From Rhizophagus clarus (Eukaryota > Glomeromycota > Glomeromycetes > Glomerales > Glomeraceae): a stretch of 64,000 nt of DNA. Below are positions 1 through 12,443 of the stretch, piece after piece. A program made the translations under genes and the position numbers. The stretch lies in contig BLAL01000221.1 in the NCBI GenBank assembly GCA_015698045.1, positions 62,001 through 126,000 on the forward strand, read 5' to 3'. Below the pieces are notes generated by a model. That model was not told the origin of the DNA. It was given only the letters and a program-made list of their open reading frames with translations, and ran no database searches. Positions within the stretch are counted from its first letter, which is position 1; every line of letters begins with the position of its first letter.

Positions 1-1
1 C

Positions 2-3000
2 ATTGAACCTAAAACTGCAATTAATAAGAACAAAGACATTGAAGATCTAGAAGGTCAATTAGAGGAATTACAACGTTCATGTTCTAAATTGCCAATGCAT
101 TTGGACAATTTTAATAATAATAAAAAGGAGGAAAAGAGTACAAAATATGATCCTGCTAGTTTTCAAGATGCAGTCGAACCTGTTATTGAAGAATATGAAA
201 AATCAATATCTTCACTTGAAAGTCAATTAGCCCTTGTGCGTGCTGCTCTAAATCACACAGAGACGATGATGCATGATCAAGAAAGTAAGTTAGAGTATGC
301 TGAACAGATAAATGAACAAAATAAGAATTTAATAATCGACTTGAAGAATAAGATAGCACAATATTGTGAACATGAAGAAACTTCAGAACGTTATATAAAA
401 GATCTTGAATCTAAACTTGAAGATTACTCAGAGGAGCAAAAGAGAGATCAAGAGTTAATTAATGGATTAAAAAATGATATATCTCGATTGAAATCGAATG
501 GATCTAATAATGAAGGTTATATTCAAGATCTAGAATCACGTTTATCATCGGGTGAAGAACAACTCACTAAATTTAATCAAATGATCGAACGACTTGAGAA
601 ACGGCTTCAACAGAGAGAGTTGGATTATGTTGAATTAGAGGCCAAAATGAAACAAGCTAATACCGATGAAGAAAAGAAAATGTTGCTTGGCGCAATTGAT
701 GAACGTGACCGTAGAATAATTCAACTTGAAGAGAAAGTGAATAAACTTATAATTGAACTTGAAAGATTAAAAAGATTAAAAGCTCAAGAATTTGAGCCAA
801 ATAATCAACGAGCTACACATCAACGATCAGCTTCGATAGCGTCATTGACTTCCGAAGATGAAAAATCATTTGCTTCTTCACCAATACTAATAAGGGATGG
901 TTCATCATTAAAAGATGAGCAAGATCGTTTATTAGCTGTTGATCTAGAAAAAAAATTGATTAAATTACAACAGACTCATGAAAAAACAGTTGAAGAATTC
1001 GATGAGATAAAAGCCAAGTATCAGACTTGTCTTAATGAAATAAATGAACTTCAGGCACAACTTAACGAAGCAAGAATGACAGGTTCAGAAATGTTTGATG
1101 ATTTCAGATATGCAACTCCATCAACGCCTTTGACACCGATATCACCGCAAAGTACTTTTTCCATGTCTCTTCCACAACAATTACGATTCGAAGAGTCTGG
1201 CAAAGATCCTTTTGATAATGGGTTGACTGCTATAAAAATGCGTGAACTCCATCGAAAATCCAAGTCTCTGTCAGGTGATATCAAAGGTTCAGAAAGACGA
1301 GATCTTGCTCACCTTGCAATTGTTCAAAAACTTCAAATGGAATTGAAGCAACTTGAATCACTTAATGAAGACAAGACGATAGGATTGGATGCTTTTAAAG
1401 AAGAATTTGCGCGCTTACAGATGAGTCATCGTGCAACTCTTGAGATTGTTGAAGAATTACGTGAAGAAATTAAAAAACGCGATACTATAGCACAGTTGGA
1501 AGTTATGTCTATTGTGTCAGCGGATCATTCTGGTCAACCGAATTCAAATTCTACAATAGAACTTGATGAACTTGAAATTGTAAGTAAACTTCGTGAAGAG
1601 GTTGAAAACCTTAAGGAAGAACAAAGACGAACAATTGAAAAAATTTCTGATTTTGAGAAAGAAAATGGTGACAAGAGCAAGGAAATTACAAAAATTGAAT
1701 CGAATATTAAAATTCTTCGAGATGAACTTCATCAAACAATTCAAAAACAGAATATCACTAATGACTTAGTCATAACTGACAATAAAGCTATTGAAGAGAA
1801 CGTTAACAAATTACAAATGAGAATTAATGAATTGGAAGATCAACTTGCTTATATTCAAGAAAATCAACGACTTGAAAAAATTGCGGAGGCAACCTCTAAA
1901 CTTGAAGGAAAAATTTTTGCAAAACCCGGTAAAAATGTAGGAATGTTTTCTGAAGAAGCTGAAAACGAAATTAAAACTCTTCGTATGAAAGTTGAAAAGC
2001 TTCAAGTAGATATTGAAGCTAAAAGTCATACTATAGCAGCCTTACTTCTTCCAAATGATGATCGATTGAATATTATTAAGAAACTTGAAAGTGAACTTCA
2101 TGAAGTAAAACAAGCACATCGTCTTGTTGTTGAAGAGAAGAATAATAAATTAGTTAGTGATGTGGTTAGTGACAAAATCACCATTCCTGATAGTATATCG
2201 GACGGTAATTCATCTGATAAACTTGAACAAAATGTCGATGAAAATGTTAAAGCATTGGAAGAAAAAGTCAAAGATCTCGAATTACAACTTTCAAAAGCTA
2301 AGGAGATAAATCATATTCCATCCTCTCGAAGTTCAGCTCTTCATATTGTAGATCCTACACAAAAATCTATAGAAGCACTTCAGAATCAATTGATAACATT
2401 ACAGGGAGAACTTGCAAATAAATCAGATTCTATCGAAAATCTACAAGATGTGAAAGAATTAGTAGTTGCTTTACAATCTCAATTAGAAACACTTAAATCA
2501 GATCTTAAACGTAAATATGAACTCATCGAAATATTGAAAAGGGATTTGTTTGACAAAGGTATTTTACAACAAAAATTGAGAGAAAAAGAAGCCGAAGCTT
2601 TAATGTTAAAAGCTCAACTTTCTGAAGTTAAAAATCGGGAGGAAAATATGCAAGAACAAATGTTACAGATTCAAATTCAATTACAAAAAGTAGAAAATAG
2701 CAAATGTACGGATGAATTTTTACAATCTGAAATTAATGATGTTAAAAAGGAACTTCAAGAAGTTAAAGAAAGAGAATTTAAAGCATTAGAATATTTACGA
2801 ACATTAGAATCTCAAGAATCAAAACATAAACAAGAATTACAACGTTTAAAAGATATTGAAATTTCTCAGAGAGAAAGAATCAATTTATTAGAGAAACAAT
2901 TATCAGAAAGTAATGGTAATGTCGAAGAAGATATAATAAATATAAAATCTGAATTGGCTTTAGCTAAAGAATCCGAAGCTGAATATAAGTTGAAGATTGA

Positions 3001-6000
3001 AGAACTTCAGATTAAATTAAGTAAATCCGAATATGATTTTGCAGCTTTACGTAGTAAAATAGATTTATTAAAATCTAAAACGCTCGGAAAAAATACACAA
3101 ATACAAAATCATGAAAATCAACTTAATGTTGTATGTTCATCTACCGCTTTTATTGATTCACAACAAGTTAATTTCTTAAATAAAGAAATCGAAAACTTAC
3201 GTGAACAAGATGCAATACAGCGTAATAAGATAGTTATCCTCGAAAATCGATTAAAACAACTTCAACAAGATGAAACAGTTTCTGCTTTGAAAAATGAAAT
3301 TATAGAGTTGAGTAATGCAAAGTCCAATTTACAAAATACTATTAAAGAATTAGAAACTAAACTAGAGATGTCAGAAAAAGAATCAAATAAATTACAAGAT
3401 CTAAAAGATGAAATAACAGCCTTAAAGGATTCTGAACCTATACAAAAAAGTATTATAGAACAATCACAATCTCAAATTGATGTTATATCTAGAGAAAAAG
3501 ATAATGTAAATAAAGAATTAGAAAATTTAAGAAAAGAATATAACACACAAAAAGAACATATAATATCTCTTGAAACTGAATTGAATAATGTTAAGAAGGA
3601 ATTATCAGAAGCAAATGAAACAAATTCGGTTAGTTCGAAAAAATTGGATGATTTAACAAAATTATTGGAAGATACAAAACATCAACGAGATGAAGAAATT
3701 AAAAAGATAAGCATATTAGAAAATCAAATCCAAACATTAAAGGATATTGAATCAGTTGATAAAGATGCCAGTTCTCTAGCTGATGAATTAACGAATGCCA
3801 AACTTCTTAATAACGAGTTAAAGGATAAGATTAAATCACTTGAAATAGAACGTGATCAACACGTTGAACGAGTATCTGAACTTACAAAAACTCTTGAAAC
3901 AAAAGAAATTGAACAAAAACAAGTAGTTGCGAAATTGAAATCATCAATAAGTAATTTGGAAAATCAACTTGTAGAAGTTAAAAATTCTTCGAAATTAGAT
4001 CAAGAAACAATAACAAGTCTTGGAAAAAAACTTGCATCTGTTGGAACTTTATTTGGTGAAGCCAAAGCCTCGGAGGAAATGCATATTAAAGTGGCTCGAG
4101 AGTTAGAAGAAAAATTAAAGGATGCCAATACTACTTTGTTTATAAGGGATAAAATGCTTGTATCTAAAGATTCTTTTATTACTGAATTAGAGACCACTCT
4201 TCAAAAAACACGAAAGGATCTTGAAAGTGCAAAAATGTCAGCTAGTTTTGAAACTAAGCATGTTAAAGAGCTTCAGACAAGACTTTATGAATTAGAAACA
4301 AAATTATTAGAGCGTCCATCATCATCTGAATTAGAAGCTGCTAAGAAGACTGCCGCTAAACAAAGTGAATTAGTAAAGGAATTAGAATTAAAATTGGCAT
4401 CTATGGAACCCACTAGTGCAACTACAAGTATTGGTTCCATTGTTTTATTAACCGCACAATTGGAAGAAGCCAAATTTGCTAAATCCGTACAAGAAGAATT
4501 GGTTAAGGAATTAGAAACTTCTTTAAATGATAAACAGGAAAATTTGGAAAAATTACAAGAAACAATGGCAAAAGTTAATTCTGAATTAGAGGCTGTCAAG
4601 AAATCGGATGAAAAACATGTAGAATTAATAAAATCTTTGGAAAAACAACTTAAAGCAGCAGAAAGTAATTGCAATTCCGAATCTTCAAAACTTAAGGATG
4701 CCAATGCAGAAATCGAAACGCTCAAATCACAATGCAAAAAATTGCAAAATGAGCTTAGTGATACGCAAAAGGAAGCAATGATAAACAATTATAGTAATGT
4801 TGGTAATAACGCAATGGAAGAACTTGCAAATCAACTTAAGAATGCTTATAATGAAACTAAATCATATCGTGATCGAGTCGAAGAGTTAGAAAATATTACT
4901 AAACAACTTGAAACTGATAAAAAAGATCAATTAAATATTAATGCTGATCTTGCAAAACAAATGGAACATTATCAAAAAAGTTACGAAACTATAACTGAAG
5001 AGTTCGTAGAAACCGCTACTAAATATGAAGATTTTGATATAGTTTCCAAAGAGCAAAACATTCGTATCGTCGAATTAGAGAAGGCACTCGAAGAAAGTCA
5101 AAAACATAACAGAACACTTTCTTCACATAAAAGCAATGATTCTTTAACGGATAGTTTTGATGCATACGGATCATCATCTAATTCTACGCTTTCAAAACTT
5201 GCTATTGCAAATGAAAATTTACGACAGATTAATGACAATCTCCGTGCAAAATTAACCTCAGCAGAAGGTCGTGTGGCTACTTTAGAGCATGACATTAAAA
5301 ATTTAGAAAAGGAACTAAATAACGCTAAGGATTCTCTTAATGGAGCCACAGTTGAAGTATTGGAAGGAAAAATTACTGAGATTGAGGCGGAAAAAGAAGG
5401 GTTAGAACAAGCTAATAATGCATTCAGAGAAGAATGTAAGAAACTTGATCAAAAAGTTGAATCTTTGGTGAAACAATTACAATCAGCTGGACGTGGTGGA
5501 AACAAGACAGCAGCTCAACTTGCAGAATTAAATAATAAATTAATCTCATTTGAGAATGAACATAACAACTTGAAACAACAATCGTTATTAGAACATCAAG
5601 AAATGGAAAATGAAATTACAAAATTATTGAACATAAATGAACAACTTGAAAAGGAAATAAGTGAATTAAGATCTCAAATATCAAACGGAACACCTTTTGA
5701 TTCTATAAATTTGGAATCAAAATCTCAGGATACTCGAAAATTAGATGGTGTGAATAATTCTGTAAAATCTAAATTACAAAGACAAGAAAGTACCATTTCT
5801 CAACAAAATAATCTTATCAAAGTTTTACAAGATAAGATTATTGACCTCGAACGTAAAGTAGAAAACGAAACTAAACATCGTCGTCCATCCTTTGGAGCGA
5901 TTTCGATTACAGAACATGATGGACCTACAGGTCCTACAGGTGTTCGATTGTCAAATTTATCAATTATGTCGACGTCATCTAACAAATCAATACGTCCGAA

Positions 6001-6547
6001 TATAGTTGCAGCTAATTTAGTTAAATCACCACCACCGACTCCACCGCCGAATCAACCTTTACCACCAACGCCACCACCAAATCAACCTTTACCACCAACA
6101 CCAGGAATACCCCGACCGCCGCATTCAAGAAACGGATCAATCGATATTACTTCAACGGGTGACATTACGACAGAAATACAAAAACTCCATAGAAAAATGG
6201 CTAAAATTGAAGGTGAAAACATACAAAATAAACGACTTGTTGAAACCTTGGAAAGTTCTTTGAGTGAAAACGAAATAAATCTTCGAGTAGCCAAGCAACA
6301 GTTACAAATTTTACAGAAAGAAAAAACAGAACTCATTGAACAAATAAAAACTCTTCGATCTCAATTAGACGAAACTACGGCGCAATTTGAATATGCAAGA
6401 ACATCAGTATATCAAGAAAAAAAGGATATTGAAACAGTATTGGAAGAAGAACGGAAAGCCAAGGAAAGTGCTGAAAAAGCACGAAGACAACTCGAATCTC
6501 GAATGGAAGAGCTTATGGCCAAGAAAAGCAAGTTTATGTGCTTTTAG
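2..6547 (+). CDS. Giant coiled-coil protein, 5' partial (possible kinesin-type tail)
   Basis: The frame is open from the window edge to TAG at 6545-6547, giving at least 2,180 codons without an intron; the true start lies upstream. Almost the whole product is charged heptad sequence rich in Leu, Glu, Lys and Gln, interrupted by short Ser/Thr/Pro-rich linkers (around 1090-1270 and 5130-5200). Near the C-terminus a proline-rich stretch with PPPTPPPNQPLPPTP-type repeats (6019-6120) separates the last coiled coil, and the protein ends in the basic tail KKSKFMCF. Such a layout fits a cytoskeletal tether, golgin-like scaffold or the tail of a large kinesin; long fungal kinesin-like proteins can have a proline-rich break before a final coil, but no motor domain is inside the window. 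The frame is undamaged, so it is probably a functional host gene. Antisense open frames across it are coding shadows. Confidence 0.85.
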   Translation: MEPKTAINKNKDIEDLEGQLEELQRSCSKLPMHLDNFNNNKKEEKSTKYDPASFQDAVEPVIEEYEKSISSLESQLALVRAALNHTETMMHDQESKLEYAEQINEQNKNLIIDLKNKIAQYCEHEETSERYIKDLESKLEDYSEEQKRDQELINGLKNDISRLKSNGSNNEGYIQDLESRLSSGEEQLTKFNQMIERLEKRLQQRELDYVELEAKMKQANTDEEKKMLLGAIDERDRRIIQLEEKVNKLIIELERLKRLKAQEFEPNNQRATHQRSASIASLTSEDEKSFASSPILIRDGSSLKDEQDRLLAVDLEKKLIKLQQTHEKTVEEFDEIKAKYQTCLNEINELQAQLNEARMTGSEMFDDFRYATPSTPLTPISPQSTFSMSLPQQLRFEESGKDPFDNGLTAIKMRELHRKSKSLSGDIKGSERRDLAHLAIVQKLQMELKQLESLNEDKTIGLDAFKEEFARLQMSHRATLEIVEELREEIKKRDTIAQLEVMSIVSADHSGQPNSNSTIELDELEIVSKLREEVENLKEEQRRTIEKISDFEKENGDKSKEITKIESNIKILRDELHQTIQKQNITNDLVITDNKAIEENVNKLQMRINELEDQLAYIQENQRLEKIAEATSKLEGKIFAKPGKNVGMFSEEAENEIKTLRMKVEKLQVDIEAKSHTIAALLLPNDDRLNIIKKLESELHEVKQAHRLVVEEKNNKLVSDVVSDKITIPDSISDGNSSDKLEQNVDENVKALEEKVKDLELQLSKAKEINHIPSSRSSALHIVDPTQKSIEALQNQLITLQGELANKSDSIENLQDVKELVVALQSQLETLKSDLKRKYELIEILKRDLFDKGILQQKLREKEAEALMLKAQLSEVKNREENMQEQMLQIQIQLQKVENSKCTDEFLQSEINDVKKELQEVKEREFKALEYLRTLESQESKHKQELQRLKDIEISQRERINLLEKQLSESNGNVEEDIINIKSELALAKESEAEYKLKIEELQIKLSKSEYDFAALRSKIDLLKSKTLGKNTQIQNHENQLNVVCSSTAFIDSQQVNFLNKEIENLREQDAIQRNKIVILENRLKQLQQDETVSALKNEIIELSNAKSNLQNTIKELETKLEMSEKESNKLQDLKDEITALKDSEPIQKSIIEQSQSQIDVISREKDNVNKELENLRKEYNTQKEHIISLETELNNVKKELSEANETNSVSSKKLDDLTKLLEDTKHQRDEEIKKISILENQIQTLKDIESVDKDASSLADELTNAKLLNNELKDKIKSLEIERDQHVERVSELTKTLETKEIEQKQVVAKLKSSISNLENQLVEVKNSSKLDQETITSLGKKLASVGTLFGEAKASEEMHIKVARELEEKLKDANTTLFIRDKMLVSKDSFITELETTLQKTRKDLESAKMSASFETKHVKELQTRLYELETKLLERPSSSELEAAKKTAAKQSELVKELELKLASMEPTSATTSIGSIVLLTAQLEEAKFAKSVQEELVKELETSLNDKQENLEKLQETMAKVNSELEAVKKSDEKHVELIKSLEKQLKAAESNCNSESSKLKDANAEIETLKSQCKKLQNELSDTQKEAMINNYSNVGNNAMEELANQLKNAYNETKSYRDRVEELENITKQLETDKKDQLNINADLAKQMEHYQKSYETITEEFVETATKYEDFDIVSKEQNIRIVELEKALEESQKHNRTLSSHKSNDSLTDSFDAYGSSSNSTLSKLAIANENLRQINDNLRAKLTSAEGRVATLEHDIKNLEKELNNAKDSLNGATVEVLEGKITEIEAEKEGLEQANNAFREECKKLDQKVESLVKQLQSAGRGGNKTAAQLAELNNKLISFENEHNNLKQQSLLEHQEMENEITKLLNINEQLEKEISELRSQISNGTPFDSINLESKSQDTRKLDGVNNSVKSKLQRQESTISQQNNLIKVLQDKIIDLERKVENETKHRRPSFGAISITEHDGPTGPTGVRLSNLSIMSTSSNKSIRPNIVAANLVKSPPPTPPPNQPLPPTPPPNQPLPPTPGIPRPPHSRNGSIDITSTGDITTEIQKLHRKMAKIEGENIQNKRLVETLESSLSENEINLRVAKQQLQILQKEKTELIEQIKTLRSQLDETTAQFEYARTSVYQEKKDIETVLEEERKAKESAEKARRQLESRMEELMAKKSKFMCF

Positions 6548-6560
6548 GACTGTTCTTATG

Positions 6561-6763
6561 CAGTCAATTCTCGTTATAACGAAAGAATTTCGGATGTAAC
6601 GAATTTATTATAATCAAATTTTTGTAATCGATATGATTTGTATAACCCTCCAAAAAAAAGGAAAAAAAAAAAGAAAAGAAAAAAAAAGTAAAAAAGAAAA
6701 AAGAAAAAAATTAAAAATTATAAAACGAAAAAAAGAATTCTTCGTTATAAGGAGAGTTGACTG
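6561..6763. mobile_element. Short Tc1/mariner-type MITE in the 3' flank of the coiled-coil gene
   Basis: The left end starts CAGTCAATTCTCGTTATAAC and the right end is its inverse, GTTATAAGGAGAGTTGACTG, followed by TA. The left flanking dinucleotide is TG, a likely decayed TA. About 203 bp long with an A-rich interior and no coding capacity. It begins 14 bp after the stop codon of the coiled-coil gene, so it probably lies in that gene's 3' UTR. Related termini occur at 19,751 and 28,262. Confidence 0.6.
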
Positions 6764-8047
6764 TAATGTTGACAGTAATGACAAGACTGCTTATACTCAA
6801 ATTTTCAATTCTTTTAGAATCATTTCTTCATCCATTGATGAAGTCAATAATTCATCGATCTAAGCCTCCTCTCAAACAACATACGTCGAGTACCACAAGC
6901 TCCTTATCCGAGGATCCTATGTGATGATTGCCTCTGGACGCTTTGGCACATTGGTATGCTGCTTCCATTGATTTTACCTCCGTCATCATCTACCAACAAA
7001 AATTCTCCGATTTCCGATTAATATATTTGTGTTATATATTTATTTCAAACATCATTTATGAATTTCTTTTAGCAAATTATTGCTCAAGCTGTAATTTATT
7101 TTATTTATTACGAAATTATTTTCTTTAAATATTTATTTTTTTTTTCTGTGTATTAATAGAATTTTTTTTTTTTTCATTTAACAAAAAAAAAAAAAAAAAA
7201 AAAATAGACAATCTAAAAGATTTAAAAAAAGAGTTTACAGAATTCTTGTTCTTATCGAATAATTATTTGTATCTCTACTTTTAGTTTAATTTCTAAGGTT
7301 AATTTCCCTTTCTTTATTATACCAAAAAAAAAAAACAATTTTTCTTTAATGTCTTCTAGATTCATTGTTTTCATACAAACAAAAAAAATTCCTTTTTTTC
7401 CTTTTTCCTCTTCATACTATATATATATAATACATAATAATTATTATTATTTTTCATAACAAATAGATATTATTTTTTTTTTTTTTCTCGGGTTTCTATT
7501 TATTTTACTTTCTTCATTATAATTTGTAACATCACATTAATTGTATAAACTGAATGTAATATTATTAAAAGATAAAATTTTTATTGGATTAGTTAATTTT
7601 TTTTTTTTTTAAAATAACTATAATCATTAATTAATAATTGTATAAATTATACAGTAATGTGCAAAAAAAATGGTAATTTTTATGATCATATTATCTTCCC
7701 AACTATTACATCAATTAAAATAAATAATACGTTATTTAATTATTTTAAAGTTGGGACGCAACAGATTTCATTCATCCACCACTTAATAAAATAGCTAAAA
7801 TATTATCTTGCCAAAGCATTTTTACATTTAATTTCCAATTTTTTTGAGGTTTACTAATAGTTTTATATGGAATCTTTAATAAGTAGCACTATATATTTCC
7901 TATCATCAGAAATGTAATTTAACATTAAGTTTTTTACCTTAAAGATCACTTTAAGATTCAATAAACTGAAATTTTAATATTTTAATTGTAAGGCTTTCAT
8001 TTGCGATTACTATACAAATAAACAACAAATTCAATGTATTCATTTTT
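6764..8047. other. Noncoding AT-rich stretch
   Basis: This stretch holds homopolymer A and T runs (for example about 22 A ending near 7204), short TA microsatellites near 7420, and no credible gene. A few short open frames have no codon structure or recognisable motif. Confidence 0.6.
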
Positions 8048-8623
8048 TTAGTTTATTTCCCGTCTTTGAAGTGCGTGGTGTGGAGAACTTAGGGAAAGTG
8101 GACTTTTTTGGCTTGTTCTCGACGCCATCACAACCATCATCGTCAGTATCATCGTCAATCTATCATTGTTGATCAAGTCTAAAGTCTTCACAATCATTGC
8201 TTTGATAACAAAACCTAATGGCTGTAATTTCGATAAACGACCACTAATTTCAAAAAATTTTCCATGTTTAACACAGGAAATATATCCTCTTGGTGTGTCC
8301 ATTGTAATCGTTTGCAATCGATTTCCCTCATTTAATATTCCGATAACTTGCAACTGTCTAAAAATATTGTAATTACTCTCAGAAATAAGATTTGCAATCA
8401 TGTCTTTCAGCAATTTATTTAGCTTCAGGCTATCCTTCAAATATTTTATCCCGTCTGATCCTTCCCATTTGCGTCCAGTTTATATGGCTTCAAACTCCAT
8501 ACGATCTGTTGTTATTCTGAAAAATCCACCCCTCTTTCTTCCTATTTTCTTACGATCAGAATCCGCCTTACCATCATTCTTTCTGTCGCTCGAGGCGAAA
8601 CTCATACCTTCCCCTCTTGACAT
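8048..8623 (-). pseudogene. Conserved hypothetical gene fragment with one in-frame stop
   Basis: Reading the minus strand from ATG at 8623-8621, a basic N-terminus leads into RITTDRMEFEAI, then an in-frame TAA (forward positions 8480-8482), then TGRKWEGSDGIKYLKDSLKL and a globular region containing LQVIGILNEGNRLQTITMD and RGYISCVKHGKFFEIS, ending at 8048. The two halves are in the same frame, so one nonsense change explains the break. The style (a glycine-rich strand region followed by KTLDLI) resembles large families of uncharacterised proteins in Glomeromycotina genomes; that is my impression of the family, not a search result. Function unknown. The intact family member is probably longer on both sides. 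Confidence 0.45.
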
Positions 8624-11600
8624 AAATAGTTAAACCGTCACTTTTCACCTAGGTCTTTTTTTTTCAAAATAAAAATAATACTACTGCCAAGAACCCATTA
8701 TTTATTACAATTATGCATACCTCATAATTCTTACATACGTACAGCATAAACTTAAAATTTATATAATATTCTTTCATATTCTTAAAATATTGCTTTTGTT
8801 TCATCCCGTCAATAGAACTTTTAGGTAATAACAATGGAATTTTAATATGAAAAAAAAATATGTTATGTTAGTATTTCTTTATATACCTTTTTGAATTTTA
8901 AGAGCGTTTGTATCTTAAAATACCTGATTTAATGAGATGACAATGAATAGATTGCTTTATCATTTTTAAATTTATTTTTTTGTTTATTTTTTTATTTTTT
9001 TTTTTTTTTTTGAGTAGTCAGGACCACTACTAACCCGCTCAAAATTCTGCAATTTTAGGCAGAATTATAAATGATTAATTTTATTTTTATTTATAATTAA
9101 AATAAATAAATTAAATAATGCATTATAATAAATTTTATTGATTAATTAGGGAAGTTAATTTATAGAAAAGAAAATAAAACCTTCAATAACTAAATAGATG
9201 TACGTGTATATAATATATCAATATGAGCAGTATTTTGAAGGTTCGTCTTTTTTAATGTAAATTGTATTTATTAAAGCTTAAAACGCGTTTTTTATCATTC
9301 TTCTATGGCAAATACTAACTTTGTTGATGAAGAAGATATTATTTATGAAGAGGACCTTAATGCTGCAGAGGTAATAAAACTCTTACAAATCACCCATTTT
9401 ATTTAAATGATGCACGTTTACGATTTATCTTCATACATATTTCGAAAGTTATATATACTACTAGTATATCGTACTCAACATCTTTTTTAGCACCGTACAC
9501 CACTCATTTGATCAACCGGACTCCACAACTATCCGTCTTACCGGATGTAGGAAAATATTACAAATGATAAACGTGAAGAATGCAGAACAAAAATTAATAA
9601 AAAAAAGAGTACTGCAACTTAGAAAAAAATATATATATATATATAATTAAACATCAATATGTTGGAGTATATCCCAAAACGGAATAAAATTATTATCTAT
9701 AGAAGCGAATGAAAGAACTAGATTTCATGAACAACAAAGAAAAATGCATTGGAAGAAAATACTAAGGAAAACGATATTAATTTAAAAGTATAAATTGAGC
9801 GAAAACTCAAATACTCTATAAATTAATAATCATACCAAAGCACAAGAGATAGTGCAAAAATTTATAAATAATATATTAAAATGTAGGATATAAATATTAA
9901 TCAGAAATGTGGAATAAATGATGCGACGGTAATAGAATATAAAAGAAATCAAAAATAAAAGAACAATAGATGAAAATGACAATAAAAATAAAAAAATTAA
10001 ATTAATATATGTACAGTATATTGAACCTAAATCAAAGATTATATTATGGATAGTGAGAAAAATTCATTAGGGATGCGCAATGACGATAGATAGTTGTCTG
10101 ATGATAACTCAGATATGGTATATACTGTAACTGCTATTTTCAACTTTCTCAGAAACATTATCAATTTGTCAAAACAGGAAGACGCGTGTTCGAAATCCAC
10201 TTTGAAAGTAACGAAACACGATAAAAGCAAAGATGAATATTTTAACCTAAAGAGTCGAAGGTCACTTGCATTCAATTATATTTAAAACTTTCGAAACTGT
10301 GGTGATATTTAATCTCTGTATCACTTTATTAGAACTAAAAGTGAATTACAAAATGAAATCACTGGAAAATAATGATATTAGTTATTTGTCTTTTGTCTTT
10401 TTGATATCGAACTCACATACTTCTCCTTACATGTCTTTAGCGGCTAATTTTATTTCACCAATCATTGTGCTTTAGGAAGCTGACTTTTTTTCAAGTAGAG
10501 CGAGACTATAGAAATTTCCCGTACAGAAGGTGAGGAGAATGATTCATTACCCCAAGCAATATATGTATAGATAGTTATTGCTAATATCATATTTTTCATT
10601 TGCTTATTTTGTGAAAGAATTATATTTGTCTGCTTATTTTTGAACAAATTTGGTAATATATAATATGAGAATTTTAAGATAAATGATACAGTATATCAAT
10701 TTATTTTGATGAAACCATTCATGATATCTCTTATTTCATTACATATATATATTCCTGTTTATCTGCATTAAAGTTAATAAGGAATAATATTCAAGTTTAT
10801 ATTGATTGGATTATTGCTTATTTTTTGAATTTACTTATTACCTATATATAGTATTGATAGATCAATTTTTTTTTATCTATGCCACAAGTTCGTTTAGTTC
10901 GTTTCTTAAAAAAAAAAAAAATAAAATTTTTATTCACCCATCAGTTATATAATGAACTCGTCAACTAAGCTTAAATATTAATTGGACTAATTTTCCAAAT
11001 CAGCCGATATGTCAATTTTTTTTTTATCAATTTCTTTTCAAAAAGTACGAACATATTTTATAAATGTATGAAATATAATAAAAACCTGGTATTATATCTA
11101 CTAATAACAAATAAAATTTTATTTGTTTTCTGATAATAGAGACAAAAAATAATTATTGAAAAATCAAATAGAAGTGATAGAGGCCTAGAGGTGTTACCGT
11201 ATAATTATGAATTTATTTGTTTGTTATTTTTACTTTTTTTTTAATGAAACTGTCTAACAATTATATTTTCCATTAGAGTTAGACGTTATAATATTCCAGA
11301 GAAAAGTCAAAGAATTGTTGATGAGCCAACAAAAATAGTATATATTTTATTTACTAATATTTTGGTGAATATATCGTTAACTTTCTTTTTCATTTTATGT
11401 AAATGCAGCTTTTAATTGAAAAAGGAAGCAAACTTTTGGGCCGTTATATCAAACTCATTAATATTAGCTCCTTTTAAGGTCGAATATTTATTTAATTGAA
11501 GTAACCATATTTTATATATTTATTTATTTATTTAACGTTGTATTTAATTTTTACCAAATGCAGTTTATATTTAATTTTTTTAAATTTTCAAAATATTTAT

Positions 11601-12441
11601 TAAAATCAACCATGTTCGATTTTTTATTTTACAAAAATAGTACAGAAAGTTAGAAGATACTCGATTAATAACGAAATATAGAAAAAATGTAGAGTATCCA
11701 AGCTACTAACTTTGATCATTATAATGATTATATGGGTCTACCTTCTTGGAACATAATATTAAAGACTAAGGTTTGTATGTCACATGATTACTGAATATTT
11801 TGATCATCATCATGCGTGCCTCGATTTTGATGATTAATAACTTTGAAAATCATAATAATAGTACATGGATTCTTTCAACAGAGAAAAATATCACAAGTTT
11901 TAGAAGATTCTAGATCCACAATATTAAAATCAAAGGCTTACCTATAGGCTATAGTCATAATTCAATTGCGAGACTTTCTCGTGGATCTCACATATCTTGA
12001 TATTTGTTTTCCAGTCTCGCATTTTTTGGAATATTTGAGGATGATATAAAAGTCAAAAGACTTGTTTACCGATGGTGAATGAACAGAAATGAGTGATAAT
12101 TTCACAAAAATGATGGAATTTAAAGATATAAACACTGCTAGTAATGAAACAGCTGTACGAATTATTTGATAAAAAGAGGTAACAAATCACTTATTTCTTT
12201 ATTTGCTTGTTTGATAAATTGGCAGACATTTGAATTTATTAAGACTATTTGAAAAAAAACCAGACAATCTTATCACAGAGATTGAAAATGCATAATTGAG
12301 GTATAACATTAATTTTATAACTTACATCATTACTTTAAATTTCTCAACTAATTCCATAATCATTATGACTATTGAATAGATGTCTAAAATTAGCTAAATT
12401 AAGCAAGGCAGTTTATTGGTCAATTGTAATATACCCGGGTC
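8624..12441. other. Gene-poor AT-rich region
   Basis: No complete gene is visible. It contains long T and A runs (8980-9012, 10,905-10,922) and TA microsatellites. A short degraded open frame at 10,094-10,285 has no recognisable motif. The only coding hint is the small ORF at 9305-9406. Confidence 0.5.
9305..9406 (+). other. Possible short exon or micro-ORF
   Basis: ATG at 9305 opens a 33-codon acidic frame (MANTNFVDEEDIIYEEDLNA) that ends in TAA at 9404-9406. A GT dinucleotide follows GCAGAG within it (GAG|GTAATA), which could be a 5' splice site, and a pyrimidine-rich TTTTTTAG lies about 110 bp downstream, but the next frame closes quickly. It may be a remnant first exon. Little else supports it. 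Confidence 0.2.
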
Positions 12442-12443
12442 TA

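Noticed and set aside
1051..6336. Antisense ORFs across the coiled-coil gene, up to 167 codons
   Set aside because: They mirror the codon pattern of the sense gene (Glu/Lys/Leu-rich giving Phe/Ser/Leu-rich antisense) and have no features of their own.
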